Source of the DNA: Mesotoga sp. Brook.08.105.5.1
Lineage (GTDB): Bacteria; Thermotogota; Thermotogae; Petrotogales; Kosmotogaceae
Assembly (NCBI RefSeq): GCF_002752635.1
Contig: NZ_AYTW01000017.1
Location: 62,001-126,000 of the forward strand
Direction of reading: 5' to 3'
DNA: 64,000 bases
The notes under the pieces: model-generated
Told to the model about the DNA's origin: nothing
Databases searched by the model: none
What the model saw: only the letters and a program-made list of their open reading frames with translations
Shown here: positions 9,546-18,191 of the stretch, piece after piece
Layout: every line of letters starts with the position of its first letter
Numbering within the stretch: position 1 is the first letter of the stretch
Made by a program: the position numbers and the translations under genes

Positions 9546-9930
9546 CGTTTTTCCTCTGCTTGTTCTTGGGTACTACGCATGTACCACTAGCTCTGCATAC
9601 TAGGACAGGTTCAGAAAGGCTCTCAGCCGCGGAATCATTGATATCAGGTCTTGCCTGAGCAACTTTGAAGGCTTGAAATGTCATCTTTCTAGAGGTGTTG
9701 CCTCTAGAGACAATTTCCCCTGTTGCTTCAATGTAATCCCCTGCGTAGACGGGAGCGAGAAACTCAACGTTATCATAGGCTTTGAAAAGCCCTTCATCGC
9801 CATCGCTTTTAATCAAGAGCTCAGTAGCCACGTCTCCGAACATCTGAAGGATTCTTGCTCCATCAACAAGGTTTCCCCCGTAATGAGCATCATGAAGACT
9901 CATTCTCACTCTAACCATCGTCTTTTCCAA
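9538..9930 (-). CDS. kal: 3-aminobutyryl-CoA ammonia lyase
   Basis: This hot-dog enzyme removes ammonia from 3-aminobutyryl-CoA and yields crotonyl-CoA, the last dedicated step of lysine fermentation. The 130-residue product begins with the family pattern [19 protein letters not shown]. The TTG at 9930 was chosen because a strong AGGAGGTG site lies six bases upstream and because known Kal proteins begin only a few residues before VRMS. The frame itself is open to 9978. It is the first gene of the operon, so its promoter must lie between 9931 and the divergent manC start at 10146; I see no single convincing promoter there. Confidence 0.92.
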   Translation of the reverse strand: MEKTMVRVRMSLHDAHYGGNLVDGARILQMFGDVATELLIKSDGDEGLFKAYDNVEFLAPVYAGDYIEATGEIVSRGNTSRKMTFQAFKVAQARPDINDSAAESLSEPVLVCRASGTCVVPKNKQRKNDG

Positions 9931-10145
9931 AACAACACCTCCTTCATTTATTTTGCCTTCAAACTGTAACTTTATCAAAGCTCGCCGGCGCTAATTAGAA
10001 GCGTACAGGGTCGAACAATACTTTCTATGTCTCTCTTTCTATTCTGTTATACACGATTTTTCCGAAAAATTACCTCTCCGCCTTTGCCGGGTAAAGCTCT
10101 ACCTTTCTGGTATGCTATAGATATCGGATCTATCGGGAAGGAGAG

Positions 10146-11156
10146 ATGTGCATGGTCAAGACTCTAATAATGGCTGGGGGAATAGGGGAAAGGCTTTGGC
10201 CTGTTAGCGTAAAAAAAAGACCCAAGCAATTTCACAAGTTTGGGTCAAACAAAACGATGATTGAAGAGACTATCGAAAGAATGGAGGAGCTTACCGACGA
10301 GACAATCATAATTACTACAAGAGAGCAATATCCTCTTATGCAGTACTATCTGCCTCTCTTCCCGAGTGAAAATGTGATTTTCGAGCCGATGAGAAGAAAC
10401 ACTGCTCCCGCCATCGCTCTCGGGAGCAGTAGGTTTTCTCCCGAAGACACTATGGTTATTGTTCCCGCAGATCACGTAATAAGAGATAAAGAGAATTTTC
10501 TGAAGACGTTAAGGACGGCGATCAGATTTGCTGAGTCTCACGAATCGCTTGTTACTATAGGAATAACTCCCACACATCCCTACACAGGCTATGGATACAT
10601 AGAGAGGGGGAATGTGGTTGATGAAAACGATGAGGTCTATGCGGTGAAGAAGTTCCACGAAAAGCCTGACTACGAGACTGCTCAGCAGTATTTTCGGTCA
10701 GGCAGGTTTCTTTGGAATTCGGGGATGTTTGTTTGGAGGAAGAGCGTTTTTGATTCAGAGCTCTCAGAGAACTTCCCCGATCTATTTTCTGTAATCTGCG
10801 AGATCAAAGACAGGCCCGAAGAAATCGAAGAGATCTATGAGAGACTTCCGAAGATTTCGATTGACTACGGTCTAATGGAAAGGTCTTCTAGAGTTGTTAC
10901 TGTGCAGGGGAATTTCTACTGGAATGACATAGGGTCCTGGGATGCGGTTTATGATTTGCTAATTAAAGACAAGAACGGGAACGCAATTGAAGGAGAATTC
11001 TCAACAAGAGAGGTGAAAAACTGTTTGCTGATCAATCACACACAGAAGAAGCTGGCAATATCCGGCATTGATGGCTATATTTTGGTGGCGAGTAGTGAGG
11101 GAACTCTATTATGCAAAAGAGGAGAGTCACAGGAAATAAAAGAGATAATAGTGTAA
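10146..11156 (+). CDS. manC: Mannose-1-phosphate guanylyltransferase
   Basis: This enzyme makes GDP-mannose from mannose-1-phosphate and GTP, for surface polysaccharide or compatible-solute synthesis. The 336 residues start with the nucleotidyltransferase signature LIMAGGIGERLWPVS and continue with RPKQF, FEPMRRNTAPAIAL, KKFHEKPD and WNSGMFVW. The second, phosphomannose-isomerase domain found in longer ManC proteins is absent, which is normal for the short form. AAGGAGAG precedes the ATG. An internal ATG at 10152 is a possible alternative start. The next gene begins 11 bases downstream, so the two form an operon. Confidence 0.92.
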   Translation: MCMVKTLIMAGGIGERLWPVSVKKRPKQFHKFGSNKTMIEETIERMEELTDETIIITTREQYPLMQYYLPLFPSENVIFEPMRRNTAPAIALGSSRFSPEDTMVIVPADHVIRDKENFLKTLRTAIRFAESHESLVTIGITPTHPYTGYGYIERGNVVDENDEVYAVKKFHEKPDYETAQQYFRSGRFLWNSGMFVWRKSVFDSELSENFPDLFSVICEIKDRPEEIEEIYERLPKISIDYGLMERSSRVVTVQGNFYWNDIGSWDAVYDLLIKDKNGNAIEGEFSTREVKNCLLINHTQKKLAISGIDGYILVASSEGTLLCKRGESQEIKEIIV

Positions 11157-11167
11157 GGAGGAGAAAA

Positions 11168-12553
11168 GTGGATAGAAAACTTGACGAAATTGTGATTTCC
11201 CTGAAGGAGGAACTGGTAAGATCAATATCCGATTCAATTAAAATCAAGTCGGTTCAGGATACTCCGGTGGATGGCGGTCCCTTTGGCAAAGGAGTAAGGG
11301 ATTCGCTTGATCAAACTATCAAGCTGGCGCAGAAGCTAGGCTTTGAGGCAAGGAACGCCGATGGGTATGTAGGCATAGTAGATTATGGATTGGGCGAGAC
11401 TTTCGGTGTTCTTGGTCACCTTGATGTAGTTCCAGAAGGAGAAGGTTGGGAAGTTCCACCTTACAGCGGCCTGGTGAAGGACGGAGAGATCTGGGGAAGA
11501 GGAACTCAGGATGACAAAGGCCCTATGATTGCAGCACTTTATGCTCTCAAGGCAGTAAAGAACTATGTTAAGAAGCCCTCCAAGAGGATTAGGCTGATTT
11601 TCGGAACAAACGAAGAAACTGGCTGGGAGTGTATGAAGTACTATGTCAAGCACGAAGAAATCCCAGATTTTTCTGTGACACCCGATGCCGCTTTTCCTGT
11701 GATTTTTGCGGAGAAAGGAATAGTGAATTACGGGATTTCAGCACCTGCCATCAGTAGAGAGAAAGGGCTGGTAATCGAGAACTTGACTGCCGGAGAAGCA
11801 CCAAACATGGTTGCTTCGTCAGCAAAGGTAGTTCTCAGGGGTGCAGACGACGAGATTCTAGAGAAAATTCGCTCCTTCTCACCGAAAAATAATACTAAAC
11901 TAGAGATAAATAAGTCGGATAGAAGAGTTGAGATTTCGATAACGGGAGTCTCCGCTCACGGATCCACCCCAAATAAAGGGCAGAGCGCATTGGCAGCTCT
12001 GGTAGATCTTCTCGCGGAGCTTCCTCTGGAAGATTCTGAGATGAAGAGGCTTTTGAGTACAATAAGAAACAAGATTGGTTACGAATTCTATGGCGAATCG
12101 TTAGGAATTTCCGGAAGGGATTCGATGTCTGGAGAATTGACTCTCAATATGGGAACTCTCAGGCTTCAAGCCGGAGTCCTGAAGCTTGTAATTAATATCA
12201 GATACCCCGTTTTCTTCAATGAAGCAATGATAAGATCGCAGATTGAAGAGGTTTTCAATGGATTCCGGGTCGAAAGCTTTCATCACCAGAAGCCGCTTTA
12301 TGTATCTCCCGAATCGGAATTGGTAAAGATGTGCAGAGAAGTATATAAGGAAGTGACGGGAAATGATGAAGAACCGATAGCTATTGGTGGAGGAACATAT
12401 GCCCGGGCAGTGCCAAATGCCGTGGCTTTCGGAGCTTTGTTGCCCGGAAACGTTGAACTGGCCCATCAGCCAAATGAAAGGATATCGATTGAAGATGTTC
12501 TTCTTGTGGCAAGAATTTACGCTCAGCTATTCCTTAGGTTTTTGCAGACCTGA
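11168..12553 (+). CDS. pepV: M20-family dipeptidase, PepV/Sapep type
   Basis: This cytoplasmic zinc metallopeptidase cleaves dipeptides. The 461-residue sequence shows the M20 metal-site motifs GHLDVVPEGEGW, WGRGTQDDKGP and TNEETGWECM; the inserted lid region and the C-terminal AHQPNERI histidine motif fit the PepV subgroup rather than DapE. The start is GTG 11168, in frame with a longer open frame but directly preceded by AAGGAGGAG at 11155-11163. The gene follows manC by 11 bases and is closed by a hairpin terminator. The gene name is by family resemblance. Confidence 0.85.
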   Translation: MDRKLDEIVISLKEELVRSISDSIKIKSVQDTPVDGGPFGKGVRDSLDQTIKLAQKLGFEARNADGYVGIVDYGLGETFGVLGHLDVVPEGEGWEVPPYSGLVKDGEIWGRGTQDDKGPMIAALYALKAVKNYVKKPSKRIRLIFGTNEETGWECMKYYVKHEEIPDFSVTPDAAFPVIFAEKGIVNYGISAPAISREKGLVIENLTAGEAPNMVASSAKVVLRGADDEILEKIRSFSPKNNTKLEINKSDRRVEISITGVSAHGSTPNKGQSALAALVDLLAELPLEDSEMKRLLSTIRNKIGYEFYGESLGISGRDSMSGELTLNMGTLRLQAGVLKLVINIRYPVFFNEAMIRSQIEEVFNGFRVESFHHQKPLYVSPESELVKMCREVYKEVTGNDEEPIAIGGGTYARAVPNAVAFGALLPGNVELAHQPNERISIEDVLLVARIYAQLFLRFLQT

Positions 12554-12586
12554 GTAAGAAGCAGCTTGCGTGACAAGTCAATCAAG

Positions 12587-12617
12587 GGCCGAAGAAATTG
12601 TTACTCGGCCTTTTTTT
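12587..12617 (+). terminator. Rho-independent terminator after the manC-pepV operon
   Basis: The hairpin arms GGCCGA (12587-12592) and TCGGCC (12605-12610) are separated by 12 bases and followed by seven T residues (12611-12617). It lies 34 bases after the peptidase stop codon and ends the plus-strand transcript before the convergent MATE gene. Confidence 0.85.
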
Positions 12618-12631
12618 GATCCCGGATGCTG

Positions 12632-13963
12632 CTAATCAACAACGTTTTTCAGCCACTTCCATGTCAAAGTCCTTCTGACTCCCAGAATTGCCTTGAAGAG
12701 TTCTTCAATCATCATCGCGACGTAGACGAGAGTGAGCGGCCATTTCAGTACCAGTCCGGTGACGGCCACAAGAGGAATTCCCACTCCCCAAAGCGATGCA
12801 ATCTCGATGATCATAGCTGCTCTGGTGTCTCCTCCGCTTCGGAGAACTCCAACGATGTTCACTGCATTAAACATTTTGATTGGCTGGGAGATGCCCACAA
12901 TGATAATTATGGTTAGGACAATATTCTTGAGTCCCTGATCTATATTGTAGAAATTCACGATGATCCTCGAAAGCAGAATGATGATGAGGCCGGTTGCCAC
13001 TGCGGTCATCACAGTAAGCTGAAGCAGCTTCTTTGCGTTATACTTTGCCTGAGTGAAGTTATTTCTTCCCAGTTCTGCTCCTACCATGACAACTGTCGCT
13101 GAAGCTAATCCGCCAAAAATGACGAACCCGAAGTTTTCGATGGTGCTGGATATATTCCTGGCAGCTATAAACTCAGTACCCATTCTTGCCATAACAAGCG
13201 AGTACATTGTAATGCCCAGGCTCCACAAAAACTCATTTACTATCACTGGAGTAGCATATTTCATAAGCCTTTTGAAAAAAGGAGCTTCGAACTTGAAGGC
13301 GAATTTAGAAAGCCTTACAGGGGTTTTCCTTCGCAAGACAATATTGACAAAAATCACGAACTCCACAAATCTTGACAGGAGAGTTGCTAGTGATGCTCCA
13401 TAAACACCTAGAGGTTGGATCGGTCCAAAACCAAAAATCAGCACGTAGTTCACCACTGTATTGATCGACAGAGCGACAAGACTTACATACATAGGGATTC
13501 TGGCTTTTTCCACTGTTCTCAAAGCCATCGCGATAATAAAAGAAAATGATGTCAGGAACGTTGAAAAGGCTACTGGCCTTGCATATGTCGCGCCGGTTCT
13601 TATTACTTCAGTATCGGTAGTGAAGATCATTAATACTCTTTCGGGGAAAAAGAACAACAGCACAAAGAATACAACGGCGGCTCCCATGGTAATGTAGAGA
13701 ATGTGCCCGAGCGTCTTCTCGATGTTCTTTTCGTCTCTTTTTCCCCAGTACTGCGAAACGAATATTCCGGCTCCGCTAGAAACTCCAAAGGTGAGAATAT
13801 TGAGAATAAAGACCACCTGATTCACCAGACCCACGGAAGCTATTGCGGTTGTGCCTAATTGTCCAATCATAAGGTTGTCAATGAGATTGAGGCCGGTAGA
13901 TATTAGATTTTGAAGTGTTATAGGTATCGCAATGGAAAGCATTCGCCTAGTGAAATCCTTCAT
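12632..13963 (-). CDS. MATE-family multidrug/sodium antiporter
   Basis: The 443-residue integral membrane protein has about 12 hydrophobic segments in two similar halves, as in MATE exporters. Typical segments are IPITLQNLISTGLNLIDNLMIGQLGT near the N-terminus (positions given only approximately) and NIVGVLRSGGDTRAAM near residue 370. It probably expels drugs or metabolites in exchange for Na+ or H+. The start was set at ATG 13963 because GGAGGT lies just upstream; a TTG at 13975 would place the ribosome site inside the gene. The gene is a single unit, convergent to pepV. The substrate cannot be told from sequence. Confidence 0.9.
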   Translation of the reverse strand: MKDFTRRMLSIAIPITLQNLISTGLNLIDNLMIGQLGTTAIASVGLVNQVVFILNILTFGVSSGAGIFVSQYWGKRDEKNIEKTLGHILYITMGAAVVFFVLLFFFPERVLMIFTTDTEVIRTGATYARPVAFSTFLTSFSFIIAMALRTVEKARIPMYVSLVALSINTVVNYVLIFGFGPIQPLGVYGASLATLLSRFVEFVIFVNIVLRRKTPVRLSKFAFKFEAPFFKRLMKYATPVIVNEFLWSLGITMYSLVMARMGTEFIAARNISSTIENFGFVIFGGLASATVVMVGAELGRNNFTQAKYNAKKLLQLTVMTAVATGLIIILLSRIIVNFYNIDQGLKNIVLTIIIIVGISQPIKMFNAVNIVGVLRSGGDTRAAMIIEIASLWGVGIPLVAVTGLVLKWPLTLVYVAMMIEELFKAILGVRRTLTWKWLKNVVD

Positions 13964-14100
13964 ATCGACCTCCAAAAATTGAACCGTTGAATTATACAGC
14001 TATTTCTCGAGATAGGCAATAGTACGACCGAAGAAGCAAAAGCACCATAAGTTGCTATAATGATGATAATAAGTATTTCGCATTATAAAGGGGTGTCTCT

Positions 14101-14544
14101 GTGAAGAAAATCGGAATAATCATTTGTGGTCGGTATCAGAGTTGTGGGGGAGGGAAATGTCTCAGAGCAATGAGAGAACATGTGGGTGGTTTTTCCATTT
14201 ATCCTGATGAAGAAGAACTGGTTCTTGTCGGTTATTCTTATTGTGGAGGCTGTCCGGGGGGAAATGTAGAATACGTGCCTCAAGAAATGATCAAGAACGG
14301 AGCCGAAGTAATTCATCTCGCAACTGGAATGGTGGTGGGTTATCCACCTTGTCCACGACTAAGTCAATTCAAGGAGTTCATTGAGAGTTACTATGAGATT
14401 CCAGTCGTGATTGGGACTCATCCCATACCAATGAAATATCTCACCGCCCACGAGAAGCTTTCATTCTGGGAGAAATCAGACATGTATGAAAAAGCGGAAC
14501 ACCTGATGAAAGAGGATAGGGAGATAATGAAGGCGTATGACTGA
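14101..14544 (+). CDS. CGGC-domain metal-binding protein
   Basis: The 147-residue protein has the features of the CGGC domain: an N-terminal IGIIICGRYQSCGGGKCLRA segment (residues about 4-23) and a central YCGGCPGGN. The cysteines are suited to bind a metal or cluster. The function of the family is unknown; it is common in anaerobes. GTG 14101 is preceded by AAGGGGTG. The following gene is read in the same direction 44 bases later, so cotranscription is possible. Confidence 0.8.
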   Translation: MKKIGIIICGRYQSCGGGKCLRAMREHVGGFSIYPDEEELVLVGYSYCGGCPGGNVEYVPQEMIKNGAEVIHLATGMVVGYPPCPRLSQFKEFIESYYEIPVVIGTHPIPMKYLTAHEKLSFWEKSDMYEKAEHLMKEDREIMKAYD

Positions 14545-14588
14545 TCCGGAATCTCCCGATCTTGTCGGGCCTGAAACCGGGGGAAGAG

Positions 14589-15362
14589 ATGATTAGTGAG
14601 AAAAGAATCTCTCAGTATATTCGAAGCGCACTGAGCACTATCAGTGCCGACAGAGAATCGAAAGAGAAAATTAGAAGAGAAATGAACTACGATATCCAAA
14701 ACAAGGTCTTCGACAGCGGTAAAGGGGATCCTTTTGAAGTGCTGGGAAACCCCGCTTCGTATGCCAGAGAATTTATAGAAGAGAGGAAATCGACTTACCC
14801 TCAGGTTCGCACGAGGTTTTCTCGGACTTGCGGTATCGGAGGCCACGCCGGTTATGAATTTATTTCTAAGGCAACTGTTTTAGGCCTGCCTTTCATCCAC
14901 ATTAATACGCGTCCGTTTGGAGTTGCAAAAGGCATCATTGCAGTCGTGAATGTGGCAATCGGAGTGTTGGCCATTGGTGGAGTTTCAATCGGACTTTTCA
15001 GCTTTGGAGGGGTAGCGCTTTCTCTTCAGCTTTCTCTGGGTGGATTGTCTGCCAGTCTTTTCTCTACATTTGGCGGATTGGCAACTGCGTTGTATCTAGC
15101 AGGCGGGGGCCTTGCGGTTTCTTATGATTTTGCAGTGGGAGGAGCAGCTATTGCCAGAAACTACGCGATAGGAGGCTTTACATCTGCAAGAGTGGCTATT
15201 GGAGGAGAGGCTAGAGGTGTAACTGCAATATAAGAGCAGAGTGGAGTTGGGGATTACCTTCTCAGATTGCCAAGAACGGCCGACCAGATAATTGACTTTG
15301 TGATCTCAAAAGGTGAAGAAGTCAGCGCCGTATTTGAATGGGCCGTTAGGCTGATTTATTGA
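14589..15362 (+). pseudogene. HAAS-like/glycine-rich repeat membrane protein, interrupted by an in-frame TAA
   Basis: An N-terminal helical part (about 65 residues, ending DPFEVLGNPASYAREFIEE) resembles the HAAS/DUF1700 signalling domain. It is followed by a roughly 100-residue hydrophobic stretch in which GG recurs every 7-13 residues (IGGVSIG, FGGVALS, LGGLSAS, GGGLAVS, VGGAAIA, IGGFTSA). The frame meets TAA at 15231-15233, giving a 214-residue product. The same frame then stays open for 42 more codons with plausible protein (GVGDYLLRLPRTADQIIDFV, then ISKGEEVSAVFEWAVRLIY) to TGA at 15360-15362. I therefore read it as one gene with a recent nonsense mutation. Readthrough or a short functional form cannot be excluded. 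The ATG at 14589 follows GGGGGAAGAG. Confidence 0.6.
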
Positions 15363-15603
15363 CTCTTAGAGACGGCCCCCCCATTAGAAGCTTCACTTTC
15401 CTATCTCATTCTGAGTTGGTTCTTCGGATATGATAACCAGTCTGCTTTTGTCAAATCCCGGCAGAAGCCAGACGGACGCGGTTCCCAATTCTCTTCATAT
15501 CTGTTCCGATTTGACCATAACCTTTTTCATTGGAATGACACATATGAAAAACAATGGCAGACGGTTTGATGTAAACTATTATCTGTTGGATGGGAGGTAG
15601 ACT

Positions 15604-16902
15604 ATGATAGAGAGATATGCGCTTTCCCCCCTAAAAGAACTTTGGGAACTGGAAGCCCAGTATGAGAGATGGCTCGAAGTGGAACTGGCCGTCGTCAATG
15701 CCTATGAGAAGACAGGGCGAATTCCTCAAGGAACACTTGAAAAGATGAAGTCCGCAGCAAGAATTGATTTGGAAGCGATTGCCGAAATTGAAAAGCAAGT
15801 AGATCACGATGTCATTGCTTTCATAAAGTTCGTGACACAGGGAATGGGGGATGAAGCCCGTTATTTCCATCTTGGATTAACATCATCCGATGTTGTGGAC
15901 ACTGCCCTTTCGCTTGCCGTTAGAGAGTCCGGGCGCCTTATTGTCGGGTCTCTGGAACAGCTCTCGAGAGCACTGAAAGAAAAAGCAGTTGCCTATAAAG
16001 ATGTAGTATGTATGGGTAGGACTCACGGCATACATGCTGAACCCACTTCGTTTGGGCTGAAGTTTCTATCGTTCTTTGTTGAAATAGAGAGGGCGATCCT
16101 TCGCTTGAACGTAGCTATAGATGGTTGCTCAGTTGGGAAACTGAGTGGAGCCGTTGGAAACTACGCTAATATTTTGCCGGAGATCGAGAGTATTGCTCTG
16201 GGCGAGCTCGGTCTGAGGCCGACCGCTGTTTCCTCCCAGATCATCCCGAGGGATATACACGCCGAGTTTCTTTCGGCGCTGGCAATTACGGCCTCTTCAA
16301 TAGAGAGAATGGCTGTGGAGTTCAGGCATCTCCAGAGAACAGAGGTCCTGGAAGTTCAAGAGCCATTTAAGAAGGGGCAGAGAGGTTCTTCCGCTATGCC
16401 TCACAAAAAGAATCCCATTATATGTGAAAGGCTCACCGGTATGGCGCGTTTGATAAGAAGTTACGCAGGTGCTTCACTAGAAGATATCGCCCTTTGGCAT
16501 GAAAGGGACATCTCCCATTCCAGTGTAGAGAGAGTAATCCTGCCGGATGCGACACTGCTTCTGTATTATATGGCTGAGAAGTCTGTTTATCTTGTGAGCA
16601 ATCTTGTTATCTATCCCGAAAGAATGAGAGAAAACTTCAAGGCCTCCAGAAACCTTGTTTTCTCCCAGAGGGTCATGTTGGCCTTGATCGAAAAGGGCAT
16701 GTCGAGAGAGGAAGCTTACCGGTTGGTACAGGAGTTATCAATGGATTGCTGGAACGGCAATCTTGATTTCAAACAGTTGGTTCTGACTAATCAAGTGATC
16801 ACAGGGCTCATGAATTCAGAAGAGATTGGAAGACTTTTCAATCCTGATTATTTTTTGAGAAACGTTAATTGCGTATTTGAGAGAGTTCTTAATGGAGGTT
16901 GA
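15604..16902 (+). CDS. purB: Adenylosuccinate lyase
   Basis: This enzyme acts twice in purine synthesis, releasing fumarate from SAICAR and from adenylosuccinate. The 432 residues contain the fumarase/aspartase superfamily signature GSSAMPHKKNP (near residue 262), the GRTHGIHAEP active-site histidine region and the TSSDVVDTAL segment. Length matches the bacterial type. Its ribosome site is GGGAGGTAG. purA starts five bases after its stop, forming a purine pair. Confidence 0.96.
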   Translation: MIERYALSPLKELWELEAQYERWLEVELAVVNAYEKTGRIPQGTLEKMKSAARIDLEAIAEIEKQVDHDVIAFIKFVTQGMGDEARYFHLGLTSSDVVDTALSLAVRESGRLIVGSLEQLSRALKEKAVAYKDVVCMGRTHGIHAEPTSFGLKFLSFFVEIERAILRLNVAIDGCSVGKLSGAVGNYANILPEIESIALGELGLRPTAVSSQIIPRDIHAEFLSALAITASSIERMAVEFRHLQRTEVLEVQEPFKKGQRGSSAMPHKKNPIICERLTGMARLIRSYAGASLEDIALWHERDISHSSVERVILPDATLLLYYMAEKSVYLVSNLVIYPERMRENFKASRNLVFSQRVMLALIEKGMSREEAYRLVQELSMDCWNGNLDFKQLVLTNQVITGLMNSEEIGRLFNPDYFLRNVNCVFERVLNGG

Positions 16903-16906
16903 CCGA

Positions 16907-18160
16907 GTGAAGAAACTGGCCGTTGTTGGAGCCCAATGGGGCGATGAAGGAAAAGGAAAGGTTGTCAATTACTTTTCCAGGGATTTTGAGTGGATAGTAA
17001 GGTTTTCCGGTGGCGCAAATGCCGGTCATACGATCTATGTTGGGGATAAAAAGTATGTGAATCATCTTTTGCCCTCGATAAATCCTGTGATTGATTCAAA
17101 GGGCTTTCTTGGTGCAGGGATGGTAATAGATGTCGGGCAGTTGATTGAGGAACTGAAAATCCTGGAAAGAGATTTCCCGGGCATCTCCAGTAGATTCTAT
17201 CTTGATCCCGAAGCCTTTATCGTTCTTCCCTGGCACAAAGAGGAAGACCTTTTGCTTGAGAAGATGCGCAAGGTACCGATCGGCACAACGGGAAGAGGTA
17301 TAGGACCCGCTTATACCGACAAGGCATCGAGAGAGGGGCTGAAGCTCTTCGTCCTCTTTGACGAGGCACTCTTGAGACAAAGACTCGAAGCGATATATCA
17401 CATGAAGAGAAGCAAGTATAACAGGGATTTCGCTGTCTCTATAGAGGAAATGTTGGTCTATCTGCAAGGTTTTAGAGCTGAGCTTGAAAGGCTCAGCGTC
17501 AATTTCACAAGTGCGGTAGATATGTATAGAGTCTTCAGGAGTACTTCCGTCTTGTTTGAAGGAGCTCAGGGTGTTCTTCTGGACCTGGATTTTGGCACAT
17601 ATCCCTTTGTGACATCCGGGGCGTGTATGGCTCATGGAGTATCCTCGGTAGGTTTCTCTACTTTTGAACTAGACGGTGTCTACGGGGTTCTCAAAGCTTA
17701 CACAACTCGGGTAGGAGCCGGCCCCTTTCCGACAGAAGAGGCCTCCGGGGTAGGTGAGCTACTGCGGGAAAGAGGAAAGGAATTCGGCGCAACAACAGGT
17801 AGAGCACGAAGGATAGGCTGGCTGGATCTTCCCGCTCTTAGATATGCAAAAATCAGGTCTGGTCTAACGGGCCTCGTTATTACGAAAGGAGACGTACTGA
17901 ACGGACTGGATGAAGTGAAAGTCTGTGTGGCGTATGATGTCGATGGAGTCGTAAAGGAATTGCCTTCCACTTCGTATGATTTCTTCAGAGCAAAACCAAT
18001 TTACGAAACTGTTAGTGGATGGCCCGTTACTGATCACATAAACTTCCTGAAGTACATGACTTTTATCGAAAGAGAAACGGGTGTCGAGATTGACTACATC
18101 TCATATGGGCCGAAAACTGAAGAGATGAAAACCAGGAACGATCTTATAATGAACATATAG
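16907..18160 (+). CDS. purA: Adenylosuccinate synthetase
   Basis: This GTP-dependent enzyme joins IMP and aspartate to form adenylosuccinate, the substrate of the neighbouring PurB. The P-loop-like motif GAQWGDEGKGK lies at the very start, followed by GGANAGHT, PIGTTGRGIGPAY and TTGRARRIGW. The start is GTG 16907: GGAGGT lies seven bases upstream and the protein then begins VKKLAVVGAQWGDEGKG, as in homologues; the open frame extends upstream into purB. The product has 417 residues, usual for the family. Confidence 0.95.
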   Translation: MKKLAVVGAQWGDEGKGKVVNYFSRDFEWIVRFSGGANAGHTIYVGDKKYVNHLLPSINPVIDSKGFLGAGMVIDVGQLIEELKILERDFPGISSRFYLDPEAFIVLPWHKEEDLLLEKMRKVPIGTTGRGIGPAYTDKASREGLKLFVLFDEALLRQRLEAIYHMKRSKYNRDFAVSIEEMLVYLQGFRAELERLSVNFTSAVDMYRVFRSTSVLFEGAQGVLLDLDFGTYPFVTSGACMAHGVSSVGFSTFELDGVYGVLKAYTTRVGAGPFPTEEASGVGELLRERGKEFGATTGRARRIGWLDLPALRYAKIRSGLTGLVITKGDVLNGLDEVKVCVAYDVDGVVKELPSTSYDFFRAKPIYETVSGWPVTDHINFLKYMTFIERETGVEIDYISYGPKTEEMKTRNDLIMNI

Positions 18161-18191
18161 CCCGGTTTTGGGGAAGGAGGGAAGGCAGAGA

